A stretch of DNA of 64,000 bases from Nitrososphaerota archaeon (GTDB lineage Archaea; Thermoproteota; Nitrososphaeria; Nitrososphaerales; Gagatemarchaeaceae). The notes beneath the pieces are model-generated. The model ran no database searches. It was given only the letters and a program-made list of their open reading frames with translations, and had not been told where the DNA came from. The first letter of the stretch is position 1. The number at the start of each line of letters is the position of its first letter. The stretch is from positions 112,677-176,676 of the forward strand of contig JAFMAI010000001.1 in NCBI GenBank assembly GCA_029785085.1, given 5' to 3'. This document shows, piece by piece, positions 1 to 8,310 of the stretch. Made by a program: the position numbers and the translations under genes.

Positions 1-276
1 ATGAATGGGCTGCTCATAGGCGTGGGGGCGCTCAGGGGACTGGAGGGGGCGTGCCTCCTGGGGGAGACGTCGGGCTACGTCGTCGACGCCGCGGCGTCCA
101 AGGCTGTCCTCGAGCTGCTGTCGAAGGTGCTAGACATCCCGGTGGATACGTCCAGGCTGAAGGAGAGGGCTGAAGAGACACAGAAGGTGATTAGCCAGCT
201 CCAGGCGATGGCAGATCAGTCGCGAGAGGCGGCCCCGCAGTCGTCGCGCGAACAGAGGCCCGGCTACATCGGATAG
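1..276 (+). CDS. PAC2-family protein (proteasome assembly chaperone-like), C-terminal part
   Basis: This is the 3' end of a gene that begins before the window. The visible 91 residues contain a glycine-rich stretch followed by LLGETSGYVVD and a helix with ASKAVLELLSKVLDIPVD. That is the usual end of the PAC2 (DUF75) fold found in archaeal relatives of proteasome assembly chaperones. The ATG at base 1 is probably internal, because a full PAC2 protein has about 240 residues. The tail ends RPGYIG. A second, intact PAC2 protein lies at 31438-32163. The biochemical role of archaeal PAC2 proteins is not settled. Confidence 0.7.
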   Translation: MNGLLIGVGALRGLEGACLLGETSGYVVDAAASKAVLELLSKVLDIPVDTSRLKERAEETQKVISQLQAMADQSREAAPQSSREQRPGYIG

Positions 277-280
277 GAAG

Positions 281-646
281 TCAGAAGGGATAGAAGTCGG
301 GGAACCTGACCCCGAAGATGCCTACCAGAATCACATCCAAGACCAGCAGTATGAGCCACGCCAGGACAGCTATTCCGACGGCACCGAGCCATGACGTGTC
401 GAAGGCGTTCCTGAAGACTGCCAGCCATCCTAGGAAGCCGAGGAGGAGGGCTATTGCCACCGCGGGCGAGCCTATGACAGCCCCAAGGGCGAAAGCGACC
501 AAGAAGTAGACGACGTAGTAGACCACTACCCCACCCAATGTGGCGCCCATGGCGTCGCCGAAGGTGGCGTTGCCTCCCTTGACTAGCTTGCCTGCAAAGT
601 ATACCGGGACTGACACTACGACCCAGAGAACGGCCAGGCCCACCAA
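281..646 (-). CDS. Small multi-spanning membrane protein of unknown function
   Basis: The 121-residue product is almost wholly hydrophobic, with about four predicted membrane segments and a short Gly/Asn-rich loop (KGGNATFGDAMG) between the first and second. I do not recognise a family. TTG at 646 is the first canonical start, but the same frame stays open upstream to the rtcB stop at 701-703 and reads LPSDAVGLLVYLVG, which looks like the start of the first membrane helix. A CTG at 679 would capture it. The gene follows rtcB on the same strand and may share its transcript. Confidence 0.6.
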   Translation of the reverse strand: MVGLAVLWVVVSVPVYFAGKLVKGGNATFGDAMGATLGGVVVYYVVYFLVAFALGAVIGSPAVAIALLLGFLGWLAVFRNAFDTSWLGAVGIAVLAWLILLVLDVILVGIFGVRFPDFYPF

Positions 647-700
647 GTAGACGAGTAACCCGACTGCGTCGCTGGGCAGGTGTGGTTGAATCGACCTGGA

Positions 701-2158
701 TCACCCTTTGATGTTGCCCACTGGCCGCAGCGCTACGACCTTCTTTGAGATGCCTGCCTTGTCCATGGTCTCCACCACCTCGGAGATGTCCTTGTAGGCC
801 ATCCCGGCCTCCTCGGCAAGCCCGTCCATGGTGGCAGCCTTCACGTAGATTCCCCGATCCAGCATCTTACGCTGTAGTTCGGCGCCACGCACCTCGCGTT
901 TCGCCGCTGTCCGGGACATGGTCCTCCCTGACCCATGGGCAGTGGAACCGAAAGTCTCCGCCATGGCTTTCTGGGTCCCGACGAGCAGGTAGGAACCGGT
1001 CTCCATTGACCCTCCTATAATCACGGGCTGCCCTATGTCCCGGTAAGGCGCGGGGATGTCCGGGTGTCCCGGGCCGAAACTGCGCGTCGCCCCCTTCCTG
1101 TGCACCAAGACATCTGCGTTCGTGCCGTCGTAGGCATGCCTCTCCACCTTGGCTACGTTGTGGCATACGTCGTAGATGAGATGCATGTCGAGAGCCTCGG
1201 CTTCTCTGTGGAAGGTCTTGGAGAAAGCCTCCCTGACGCGCTGCACTATGATCTGCCTGTTGGTGAACGCCATGTTAGCTGCGCACACCATAGCCCCGTA
1301 GTAGTCCTTACCCTCCTTCGACGTGAACGGGGCGCAGGCGAGCTCTCTGTCCTTGACCTGGATGCCATATCTCTTCATCGCGCCGTCGAAGACGCGGAGA
1401 TAGTCGCTCCCTATCTGGTGGCCGAACCCTCGGCTCCCGCAATGTACCATGACGAGCACCTGGTCCTCCTGGACAATCCCGAAGTGCCTGGCGAGTTGAG
1501 GGTCGAAGTGCCTGGCCGGGTCAACCACCTGAATCTCAAGATAGTGGTTGCCGGAGCCCAGCGTCCCGAGTTGGCCAATCCCCCTGGTCCGAGCCTGGCG
1601 ACTGACCTTGGATGGGTCCGCCCCCTTGATGTACCCTCCCTCTTCGACGTGAGCTGGGTCGTCCTCCCATGCCTGGCCGTTCTCGGCGCACCATTTCACA
1701 CCGTACTTCATGATCTCGTCGAACTGAGGCTCACTTACCCTCAGGAACCCCTTTACGCCCACTCCTGCGGGGACGAGTTTGAAAATGAGGTCTACTAGCT
1801 CTTTTATCTTTGGTTTGACCTCTGAGTATGTAAGATTCGTTCTTATCAAGCGCATTCCACAGTTAATGTCGAAACCAATCCCTCCCGGGGAAATAACCCC
1901 TTTTTCGAGGTCGAATGCTGCTACCCCCCCTATCGGGAACCCATACCCCCAGTGGGCGTCTGCCATGGCGTAGGCCTGTCGGACGATCCCCGGGAGGCAG
2001 GCGACGTTGGTCACCTGCTCAATCACGCCGGAGTCCATCGCTTCGAGGAGCTTGCGCGTAGCGTAGATCTTCGCAGGGACGTTCATCCCAGGTTTGTAGG
2101 CCTGCGGAATCTCCCACGAGAAGTCGGACAACTGCTTGAACGAGCTTGTCTGTGCCAC
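701..2158 (-). CDS. rtcB: tRNA-splicing ligase RtcB
   Basis: GTP- and metal-dependent RNA ligase that joins a 2',3'-cyclic phosphate (through 3'-phosphate) to a 5'-hydroxyl, sealing tRNA exons after endonuclease cleavage. The 485 residues are family-typical length and uninterrupted. The metal-binding FDINCG motif is at 97-102 (Cys100), GSGNHYLEIQ is near 201-210, HCGSRG at 239-244, and HGSGR at 408-412 carries the histidine that is guanylylated in characterised archaeal RtcB. No intein is present, although rtcB hosts one in some archaea. Its activator archease lies 57 bases upstream on the same strand. Substrates are plentiful, since most tRNA genes in the window contain introns. Confidence 0.95.
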   Translation of the reverse strand: MAQTSSFKQLSDFSWEIPQAYKPGMNVPAKIYATRKLLEAMDSGVIEQVTNVACLPGIVRQAYAMADAHWGYGFPIGGVAAFDLEKGVISPGGIGFDINCGMRLIRTNLTYSEVKPKIKELVDLIFKLVPAGVGVKGFLRVSEPQFDEIMKYGVKWCAENGQAWEDDPAHVEEGGYIKGADPSKVSRQARTRGIGQLGTLGSGNHYLEIQVVDPARHFDPQLARHFGIVQEDQVLVMVHCGSRGFGHQIGSDYLRVFDGAMKRYGIQVKDRELACAPFTSKEGKDYYGAMVCAANMAFTNRQIIVQRVREAFSKTFHREAEALDMHLIYDVCHNVAKVERHAYDGTNADVLVHRKGATRSFGPGHPDIPAPYRDIGQPVIIGGSMETGSYLLVGTQKAMAETFGSTAHGSGRTMSRTAAKREVRGAELQRKMLDRGIYVKAATMDGLAEEAGMAYKDISEVVETMDKAGISKKVVALRPVGNIKG

Positions 2159-2215
2159 CCAGAGCCCCTGCCTCTTCTCTTGGTTGCGAGTTGGGCCTTT
2201 AAGGGTTTGGAGGCC

Positions 2216-2638
2216 TCAGATGTCGAGGACGATGGTCGCCCTCCATCTGTCCCCCTCGTGGCGTATACCGAACATGTGCATGGTCACGGCTTTCACGTCA
2301 TTCCTGAGAGAGTGACGCTCCCTGTCGATCGACTCCCCTCGTGCCTTCGCCCGGAGCGACCGGCCGTCGGACGCAACCTCGACGCTGTAGTCCCTGAAGA
2401 GAAGAGAGTCGACGTCCTTGGCTATGATGAGCTCGGTGAGGAAGTCGTACAGAAGCCTGTCGGCGTCGTCGGACTCCAGGGCTATGTCCCTGCCTACCGT
2501 GGCGCGGAGCGTCGCCGGGTCTACCATGATGTCGGTGACCGCGAGGGCGCAGGATTCGAAGAGCCCGCCGAGGGACGTGGCTTCAGCCTCGAACGCAACA
2601 TCGGCTAGCGCCACGTCTGGGAGGTAGCGGAAGGTCAA
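2216..2638 (-). CDS. Archease, RtcB activator
   Basis: A 140-residue archease-family protein. Archease accelerates RtcB and allows multiple turnover and broader nucleotide use. The N-terminus reads FRYLPDVALADVAFEAEA, in place of the commoner DHTADVG-type motif, so the acidic metal-binding positions seem partly kept. The protein ends with the characteristic strand TIVLDI, whose Asp is a metal ligand in known structures. ATG at 2638 is about 33 bases after an AT-rich TATA-like stretch (GGTTAAGAG on the minus strand near 2671). Placement directly upstream of rtcB supports the call. Confidence 0.85.
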   Translation of the reverse strand: MTFRYLPDVALADVAFEAEATSLGGLFESCALAVTDIMVDPATLRATVGRDIALESDDADRLLYDFLTELIIAKDVDSLLFRDYSVEVASDGRSLRAKARGESIDRERHSLRNDVKAVTMHMFGIRHEGDRWRATIVLDI

Positions 2639-2686
2639 CCGGTCTCTTTGACCGTCGTCAGCCCCGGCTCTTAACCTGTGCGCAGC

Positions 2687-3898
2687 TTAGGCATGGTGTT
2701 GAGCCTGGACCACGCCGAGCTCCTTCCCGGCGGTCTCAAAGGCGCCTATGGCGAAGTCGAGGTCCTCGTCCGTCAGGGCGGCATTCATGATGGTCCTAAT
2801 CCTTGCCTTGCCCTGGGCGACCATCGGGTAGACTATGGGCAGGGCAAAGACCCCGATCTCGAAGAGCCTGGAGCTGAGTTTCTTCGCCTTCCCGCTCTCT
2901 CCCACCATCACCGGGGTTATGGGGGTCTCGCTCTTGCCTATGTCGAAGCCCAGGTCCTTCATGCCCCTCTTGAAGTAACGGGTGTTGTCCCAGAGTTTCT
3001 GGACGTGCTGCGGCTCGTTCTCCAGCACGCCTACGGCTGCCATGCATGCGGCGGCTACCGCAGGAGGGTGGGACCCGCTCAGAAGCCAGGTGCGGGACTT
3101 GTTGTAGGCAAAGTTGATCAGGTCCTTGGAACCTGATACGTGTCCTCCTACGACCCCGAACGCCTTGGAGAATGTCCCCATCTCCACCTGGACCTTGTCC
3201 CTTGAAAGGCCGAAGTGGGAAACTATCCCTCTTCCTCCTTTACCGAGGACGCCTTCGCCATGGGCGTCATCGACGTAGACCATGGCTCCGTGCTCGGCAC
3301 CTAGGGCTGCGACCTCGTCGAGGGGCGCCACGTCGCCATCCATCGAGAAGACGCCGTCCGTTATTATCAGGATCCGCCTGTACGCCGGCGTCGACCTCTC
3401 CGCCTCGGAGAGCACCCGGGCGAGGTCATCCGTGTCGGCGTGTTTGTAGACCTTGCGGTCTGCGGCTGACAGCCTTACTCCGTCGATTATGCTTCCATGG
3501 TTCAACTCGTCGCTTATGATCAGGTCCCCTTTTCCCGCCAACTGGGGAATCAGCCCGGAGTTCGCTGCGAAGCCTGTCTGGTACACGAGGGACGCGTCGG
3601 CGTCTTTGAACTTCGCGAGTCTCTTCTCGAGCTCCATGTGGATGTCCATGTTCCCCGCGATGGGTCTGACTGAACCCGAGCCAGCGCCGTGGGTCCTGAC
3701 GGCCTCGATGGCTGCCTCCTTCAGCTTGGGGTGGTTGCTGAGCCCGAGGTAGTTATTCGAACAGAACATCAGAACCTTCTTCCCGTCGACCGAGCACCAA
3801 GGGGTGCTGGGTCCTCCGAGGACGCGGAGTTTCCAGTCGAGCTCCTGGCTGACTAGGTCACCGTACTCTTGTCTGAGAAAGCCGGTAGGGTCCCTCAT
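2687..3898 (-). CDS. kbl: Glycine C-acetyltransferase (2-amino-3-ketobutyrate CoA ligase)
   Basis: PLP-dependent alpha-oxoamine synthase family member of 403 residues. It would split 2-amino-3-ketobutyrate with CoA to glycine and acetyl-CoA. Visible motifs are the substrate/PLP loop FCSNNYLGLS (45-54), GAGSGSVRPIAG (71-82), the cofactor-stacking His in ELNHGS, YVDDAHGEG (208-216) with the pyridine-nitrogen Asp, and the Schiff-base Lys245 in TFSKAFG. ATG at 3898 lies about 29 bases after a minus-strand TTTAA box near 3927, suggesting a leaderless transcript from a promoter inside the end of tdh. Pairing with tdh favours KBL over serine palmitoyltransferase or biotin synthesis members of the family. 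Confidence 0.88.
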   Translation of the reverse strand: MRDPTGFLRQEYGDLVSQELDWKLRVLGGPSTPWCSVDGKKVLMFCSNNYLGLSNHPKLKEAAIEAVRTHGAGSGSVRPIAGNMDIHMELEKRLAKFKDADASLVYQTGFAANSGLIPQLAGKGDLIISDELNHGSIIDGVRLSAADRKVYKHADTDDLARVLSEAERSTPAYRRILIITDGVFSMDGDVAPLDEVAALGAEHGAMVYVDDAHGEGVLGKGGRGIVSHFGLSRDKVQVEMGTFSKAFGVVGGHVSGSKDLINFAYNKSRTWLLSGSHPPAVAAACMAAVGVLENEPQHVQKLWDNTRYFKRGMKDLGFDIGKSETPITPVMVGESGKAKKLSSRLFEIGVFALPIVYPMVAQGKARIRTIMNAALTDEDLDFAIGAFETAGKELGVVQAQHHA

Positions 3899-3924
3899 CG
3901 CTGACAGCCGCGCCCACCGTGTGG

Positions 3925-4893
3925 TTAAACGGTTTTCCCCTCAGGCCTTAGCCGGGTCGTGAGCTTGGCGAGCATGTCGGCCACCATCCCGGGGAGGTCG
4001 TAGTCTGGTTCCCAACCCCAGTCTCGCCTTGCCTCTGTGTCGTCTATGGACTGGGGCCAGGAGTCAGCTATCTTCTGGCGTGAGTCAGGAGCGTAGGTCA
4101 CCCTGAACCCAGGGACAAGCTTCGCTAGCTCTGAGGCTAGCATCCCGGCCGAGAAACTGAATGCGGCCAGGTTGTAGCCAAGGTGCCGAGGCACCTTGGA
4201 TGCGGGTGCTTCCATCACTTGGACGGTGGCCTTCAGAGCGTCTGGCATGTACATCATGGGGAGGACCGTGTCTTCCCGCAGGAAGCAGGTGTACGACCCG
4301 GTCCTGATGGCTCCATAGAATATCTCCACGGCGTAGTCCGTGGTCCCGCCTCCGGGAGGGGTGACGCTGCTGATTAGCCCTGGATAGCGGAGGCAGCGGA
4401 CGTCAAGTCCGTACTTCGCGTGGTAGTAGTTGCAGAGGAGCTCTCCGGCGACCTTGGTCACGCCGTACATGGTCGTAGGGGTCAGGGGGGCGTTCTGAGG
4501 AGCGTTAGCCCTGGGCGCGTCTGGGCCGAAGGCGCCGATGGAGCTCGGCCAGAACACCTGCGAAACACCGTTCGTCCTTGAGGCTTCAAGTACGTTCCTT
4601 AGCCCGTCCATGTTCACCGTCCAAGCGAGCTGGGGGTTCTTCTCCCCCGTCGCGGACAGTAGCGCTGCGAGGTGATAGACAGTGTCTACCTTGTACTCCT
4701 TCAGGGCTGCGACAACGGCGGCCTGATTTCCGGTGTCGAGGGTGAGTAAAGGGCCGTCCCTGAGCGACGGGCCGCCAGGCGACGTGTGAATCGCCGCAAC
4801 CACGTTGTCTTTACCATAGAGGGATCGGAGATGCGGGACGAGTTCTGCGCCTATCTGACCAGCCGAACCGGTGACGAGGACCCTGGGAGCCAA
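3925..4893 (-). CDS. tdh: L-threonine 3-dehydrogenase, SDR (epimerase-like) type
   Basis: Extended short-chain dehydrogenase of 322 residues. It has an N-terminal NAD-binding GSAGQIG loop (9-15), a catalytic Tyr143-x3-Lys147 in MYGVTK, the active-site Ser pair in PSSIGAFG, and the family-diagnostic RYPGLISSVTPPGGGTTDY stretch near 170-190. Proteins of this type oxidise threonine to 2-amino-3-ketobutyrate. They are unrelated to the zinc-dependent TDH. The next gene, kbl, uses that unstable product, so the pair makes glycine and acetyl-CoA from threonine. ATG at 4893 is 27 bases after a minus-strand TTTAA box near 4920. Confidence 0.88.
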   Translation of the reverse strand: MAPRVLVTGSAGQIGAELVPHLRSLYGKDNVVAAIHTSPGGPSLRDGPLLTLDTGNQAAVVAALKEYKVDTVYHLAALLSATGEKNPQLAWTVNMDGLRNVLEASRTNGVSQVFWPSSIGAFGPDAPRANAPQNAPLTPTTMYGVTKVAGELLCNYYHAKYGLDVRCLRYPGLISSVTPPGGGTTDYAVEIFYGAIRTGSYTCFLREDTVLPMMYMPDALKATVQVMEAPASKVPRHLGYNLAAFSFSAGMLASELAKLVPGFRVTYAPDSRQKIADSWPQSIDDTEARRDWGWEPDYDLPGMVADMLAKLTTRLRPEGKTV

Positions 4894-4934
4894 CTCGGAA
4901 CTGCGCTGGCTCTACCTGTTTAAGGGTTAGCGGC

Positions 4935-5165
4935 TCACAAGAGTACCTTCATCGTGATAGTGGAGACCACGCCAGGCTTCGACCTGAGGTTCTCCGCGAT
5001 GATGGACTTCACCGCCTGGTCGTCCGCACCTTCCACCATTATGAGCAGGTCATACAGCCCATAGAGTTGATAGACAGATTTTATGCCCGGCGTGCCCCTC
5101 AGCGCAGTGATGTTCTGCTCTTCGGAACCGGGACTCAGGTTCACCAGTACTATCGCTCGTTCCAT
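4935..5165 (-). CDS. Stand-alone Lrp/AsnC ligand-binding (RAM) domain protein
   Basis: 76 residues with the beta-alpha-beta-beta-alpha-beta pattern of the Lrp/AsnC C-terminal effector domain: RAIVLVNLSPG, a helix, IKSVYQLYGLYDLLIMVEG, a helix, VSTITMKVLL. There is no DNA-binding helix-turn-helix. Such single-domain proteins are known to form oligomers and bind amino acids, and may modulate full-length Lrp proteins. It sits just upstream of the threonine-degradation pair, which fits amino-acid sensing, but that link is inference. A TATA-like GATTAAAG on the complementary side lies about 30 bases before the ATG. Confidence 0.82.
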   Translation of the reverse strand: MERAIVLVNLSPGSEEQNITALRGTPGIKSVYQLYGLYDLLIMVEGADDQAVKSIIAENLRSKPGVVSTITMKVLL

Positions 5166-5214
5166 GCCTTGCTGAGTGAGCGGAAGCCCTTGGATTAAAG
5201 ATTACGGCCTCGTT

Positions 5215-6486
5215 TCAGGCGCGGGAGATTCGCTTGACCGCGTCCTCCAGCGGCATGGTCTCTTCGGCACGCCCTTTCATATCCCGCAGGGTGACCGTGC
5301 CTACCCTGGCCTCCCTCTCGCCTATGATCACGGTCCATGTAGCCCCCATCCGGCTCGCGTCCTCAAGCTGCTTCGATAGCGGCCTGTCCTGGAGCGAGGT
5401 CTCGCATGGAATCCCCGAGTCCATCAAGGCCTTCCGGGCCTTCGAGGCTTGAGCCCCGAAGCGTCCACCCGCAACCGCCACGTAGACTAACAGCCCGGCG
5501 GGCCTGGTCTGGGCGGCGATGGATAGTGCCATTCGTTCGATCCCGCCTGCCGCCCCGGTGGCCGAGAGATCGGGCCGTCCGAACATCCGGGGAAGGGCAT
5601 CATACCGCCCACCCCCGAACAGGGAACCGAGCCGCGGGTTCCTGTTGTCCGTGGCTTCGAAGACTATTCCGGTGTAGTAGTCGATTCCTCGCACTATACT
5701 CATGTTGTACTCCACGTTCCGCACCCCCCTGGAATCGAGCATGTCAGCCAGGGCCCGGAGGTCCTTGGTCGCTTCCTGGCCCAACCCCGAGACCTCCGAC
5801 AGAACTTTGTCAGGGCTCCCCCGTACGCTGCCGAATTCGAGCAACTCGCGTACGCGCTCCGGACCGAATCCTTTCCCCACATACTCGTCCGTCAACTCCT
5901 CGATGGTCTTCTTCTCGACCTTGTCGAGAGCTCTCATCAGGTCGACCAGCTGCGCCCCGTCAGTGATTCCGAGCTTCCCTCGGATGAAGCCGTCCACCAC
6001 CCGTCTGTCGCCGACCTTTATCGTAGCTTCCGACAACCCGAGCCGGCCAAGCATCGCTGAGCAGGCATCCAACACCTCGGCGTCGAGTTCTACTGACGGC
6101 GGTCCGAACACCTCCAGGTCCCACTGATGGGACCATCTGTACCGCCCGTACTGGGGCTCGTCGTAGCGCCAGATCCCGCCAGAGGCGGCGAGCTTGACCG
6201 GCAGCCTCAACCCCTTGCGGGAACAGACATACCGGGTGATCCCCACTGTCATATCGAACCGGAGCCCGACGTCCCTTCCTCCCTTGTCCTTGAAAGCGTA
6301 GATCTCCTTGTCGACCGCTTCGCCGCTCTTGGCTCTGAGTACGCCGAGGTGCTCCAGCGATGCTGGTTCCATCAGCTGGAAGTTGTAGAGCCGCGACACT
6401 TCCTCGAAGGCCGCTCTTACCCTCGAGTGGAGCGCGTATCTATCAGGCTCAATGTCGTCCACTCCTCTGGGGAGAGCGAGGTCCAA
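5215..6486 (-). CDS. hisS: Histidyl-tRNA synthetase
   Basis: Class II aminoacyl-tRNA synthetase of 423 residues that charges tRNA-His. Motif 2 is RYDEPQYGRYR in the first third, the histidine-specific motif is VRGIDYYTGIVFE, and motif 3 is GIERMAL preceded by the GGGRYDALP loop. The last about 95 residues form the anticodon-binding domain. The start is TTG at 6486, two bases after the rfcS stop, so the two genes are almost certainly co-transcribed. Motif 2 continues RWSHQWDLEVFG where many HisRS have a FYQxDxExxG-like sequence, a modest divergence. Confidence 0.93.
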   Translation of the reverse strand: MDLALPRGVDDIEPDRYALHSRVRAAFEEVSRLYNFQLMEPASLEHLGVLRAKSGEAVDKEIYAFKDKGGRDVGLRFDMTVGITRYVCSRKGLRLPVKLAASGGIWRYDEPQYGRYRWSHQWDLEVFGPPSVELDAEVLDACSAMLGRLGLSEATIKVGDRRVVDGFIRGKLGITDGAQLVDLMRALDKVEKKTIEELTDEYVGKGFGPERVRELLEFGSVRGSPDKVLSEVSGLGQEATKDLRALADMLDSRGVRNVEYNMSIVRGIDYYTGIVFEATDNRNPRLGSLFGGGRYDALPRMFGRPDLSATGAAGGIERMALSIAAQTRPAGLLVYVAVAGGRFGAQASKARKALMDSGIPCETSLQDRPLSKQLEDASRMGATWTVIIGEREARVGTVTLRDMKGRAEETMPLEDAVKRISRA

Positions 6487-6488
6487 CT

Positions 6489-7457
6489 CTAGCTGGCCTT
6501 CTCCTTCAGCGAGGAGATCTGGGCGAGCATTGCCGTAAGCTGGAGCTCAGGTTGCGACCCCTGCACGAGGCGGAAGTCGTACTCGGCGAGTATGGATATG
6601 ACCTTGCCTAGGTCCGGGACCTTGATCCCCCCCAGGGATTCGTTGGCGTACTTCAGGAAGTCTCTCTCCGGGACACCGTAGACCCGGGTGAGCTCGACCA
6701 TCTTCGACCTCGCAGCTTCGAAGTCCCCGTCGAGGGCTGCGCTCATGATGTCTGCCACGCGTCCCTTCACGGTGGCGCCGGTCACGGACCTGACTGAGTC
6801 CAGGGTAATCTCTCCGGTGGCGGACGCGGCCTGCAGCATGTTGATCGCCTGCCGCAGATCGCCTTGGGTGGCTTCGTAAATCGCACCAAAGACAGAGTCT
6901 CCCGAGTGTTCCAGCTTCTCCTTCTTCGCGATGGCCTTCAGGTGCTCCACTACAGGCCCCTCGCCATACCTCTGGAACCTGAAGATTGCGCACCTACTCT
7001 GCAGGGGCTCGATTATGCCTGACGAGTAGTTGCAGATCAGTATGAAACGGGTGTGCGCAGAGTTCTCCTCCATTATGCGGCGGAGAGCAGTCTGCCCATC
7101 TGAAGTCATCTCGTCGCTTTCGTCGAGAATCACCAGCCTGTATGGGACCCCCTCCCGCCTGTCTGCGAAACGGGCGAAGGTCTTGATCCTTTCTCTAACC
7201 ACATCTATCCCACGTTCGTCGCTAGCGTTGAGCGAGAGCGTGTAATCATGCCAGGGTTCGCCGAGTATGTACCTCGCGATTATCGCCGCGGTGGTGGTCT
7301 TCCCTGAGCCAGGGGGGCCAGCAAAGAGCAGATGCGGGAGTTGTTCCTTCTTCTGGAGAAGCGCCTGGAGCCTTTGCTTGACCGACTCCTGGTCGACGAG
7401 CTCCGCCATGGTGGCCGGCCTGTACTTCTCCACCCACATCATCTCCGAAAGGGGCAT
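6489..7457 (-). CDS. rfcS: Replication factor C small subunit
   Basis: AAA+ ATPase subunit of the sliding-clamp (PCNA) loader, 322 residues. It shows the RFC N-terminal box WVEKYRPATMAELVDQ, Walker A GPPGSGKT (47-54), Walker B as LDESDEM, sensor 1 in ICNYSS, the SRC arginine-finger motif in QSRCAIFRF and the C-terminal collar domain. An in-frame TAG immediately precedes ATG 7457, fixing the start. Its partner rfcL is at 20714-21901. Initiator and helicase genes gins, mcm and orc1 lie in the same 16 kb. Confidence 0.95.
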   Translation of the reverse strand: MPLSEMMWVEKYRPATMAELVDQESVKQRLQALLQKKEQLPHLLFAGPPGSGKTTTAAIIARYILGEPWHDYTLSLNASDERGIDVVRERIKTFARFADRREGVPYRLVILDESDEMTSDGQTALRRIMEENSAHTRFILICNYSSGIIEPLQSRCAIFRFQRYGEGPVVEHLKAIAKKEKLEHSGDSVFGAIYEATQGDLRQAINMLQAASATGEITLDSVRSVTGATVKGRVADIMSAALDGDFEAARSKMVELTRVYGVPERDFLKYANESLGGIKVPDLGKVISILAEYDFRLVQGSQPELQLTAMLAQISSLKEKAS

Positions 7458-7737
7458 CTAATCCCTTCTCCGCGTGGTCCACAAGTTCCGCAATTACGTG
7501 AAGACTAGCATCCCATTCTTATTTATCCGTTCAAGGAAAAGAGGCCCTGACCCGGGTCGCCTCGTCTCCCGGCCTTCTTTAGAGACGCCAGTCGGTCTGA
7601 TGTCTCAGTCTGCAGACAAAACAACCACCTGTGCGTCCAGGAGCGCTGGCGTCTGGAAGCCCGCATGGGTGGAATGAGCGAAGTCTGGTCAGGCATCGAA
7701 CAAGCGCCCAATGTTTATTATCGAGGCAGGCCATTTG
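7458..7737. promoter_or_regulatory. Divergent intergenic region between rfcS and gins/mcm
   Basis: This 280-base gap separates two replication transcription units. It holds an AT-rich TTATTTATCC near 7518-7527, which on the minus strand (GGATAAATAA) could be the rfcS TATA box and would give a short 5' leader. It also holds TTTATTA at 7714-7720, a candidate TATA box for the gins-mcm unit. I see no convincing gene in it. Transcription starts are inferred only. Confidence 0.45.
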
Positions 7738-8310
7738 ATGCCCGACTTGTCCGAAGAGCAAATCGCCCTAAGGCAGATGCTCGAGCGTAGGGAGAGGGAA
7801 TACCTGCTCGGCACAGCCAGGGCGAAGATGCGGTCGTCCATCGAAAACCTCGACGTAGGCGACTTCCACATTGAGAAGTTGTCCGAGGGCGAGGCCGTGG
7901 AACTCCCCCGATGGGTATTGGACGAGCTGGCAGCACAGGGCATGGCTGAGTCATCGGAGGCCCCCTTCGAGAACGAGATCTTCAACGCCCTCAGCAAAGA
8001 GAAGATGATGGGACCGCTGCAGCTTTCAGGGCTGGCTCCGGATTTCTACATAAGGATGAAGAGGCGCCTGGGCACGCTCAAGGCCGCAGTGGCCGAGGGG
8101 AAGACAAGGAGGGAGGACCTCGAAAGACTGCGGGTGGTCTGCTACGACCTTATCGGGATAAGGCTCAGCAAACTCCTTTCGCTTTCCAGCTCGTCGACCC
8201 CCGCTTCGACCCTGGCGGACAAGCTCACCCCTGAGGAGAAGGAGTTCTTCGTGATATCTCAGTCACTATCCAAAGAGTGGAAGTCCGGGCTGCTCGGAGG
8301 CTCGAGCTAG
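7738..8310 (+). CDS. GINS complex subunit, Gins23-like
   Basis: About 190 residues. A small beta-rich region ends in EAVELPRWVLDELAAQGMAE, which matches the B-domain signature of Psf2/Psf3-type GINS subunits (a hydrophobic-P-x-W motif), and a helical A domain follows. The order B then A indicates Gins23 rather than Gins51. GINS links Cdc45/RecJ-like protein and MCM in the archaeal replicative helicase. The stop codon abuts the mcm start, as in other archaea with gins23-mcm units. ATG 7738 is preferred because ATG 7711 overlaps the candidate TATA box; ATG 7777 is a further alternative. Confidence 0.75.
   Translation: MPDLSEEQIALRQMLERREREYLLGTARAKMRSSIENLDVGDFHIEKLSEGEAVELPRWVLDELAAQGMAESSEAPFENEIFNALSKEKMMGPLQLSGLAPDFYIRMKRRLGTLKAAVAEGKTRREDLERLRVVCYDLIGIRLSKLLSLSSSSTPASTLADKLTPEEKEFFVISQSLSKEWKSGLLGGSS

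Noticed and set aside
1064-1798. Long open frame antisense to rtcB
   Set aside because: It has the composition expected for the opposite strand of a GC-rich gene and shows no domain pattern. RtcB is unambiguous on the minus strand.
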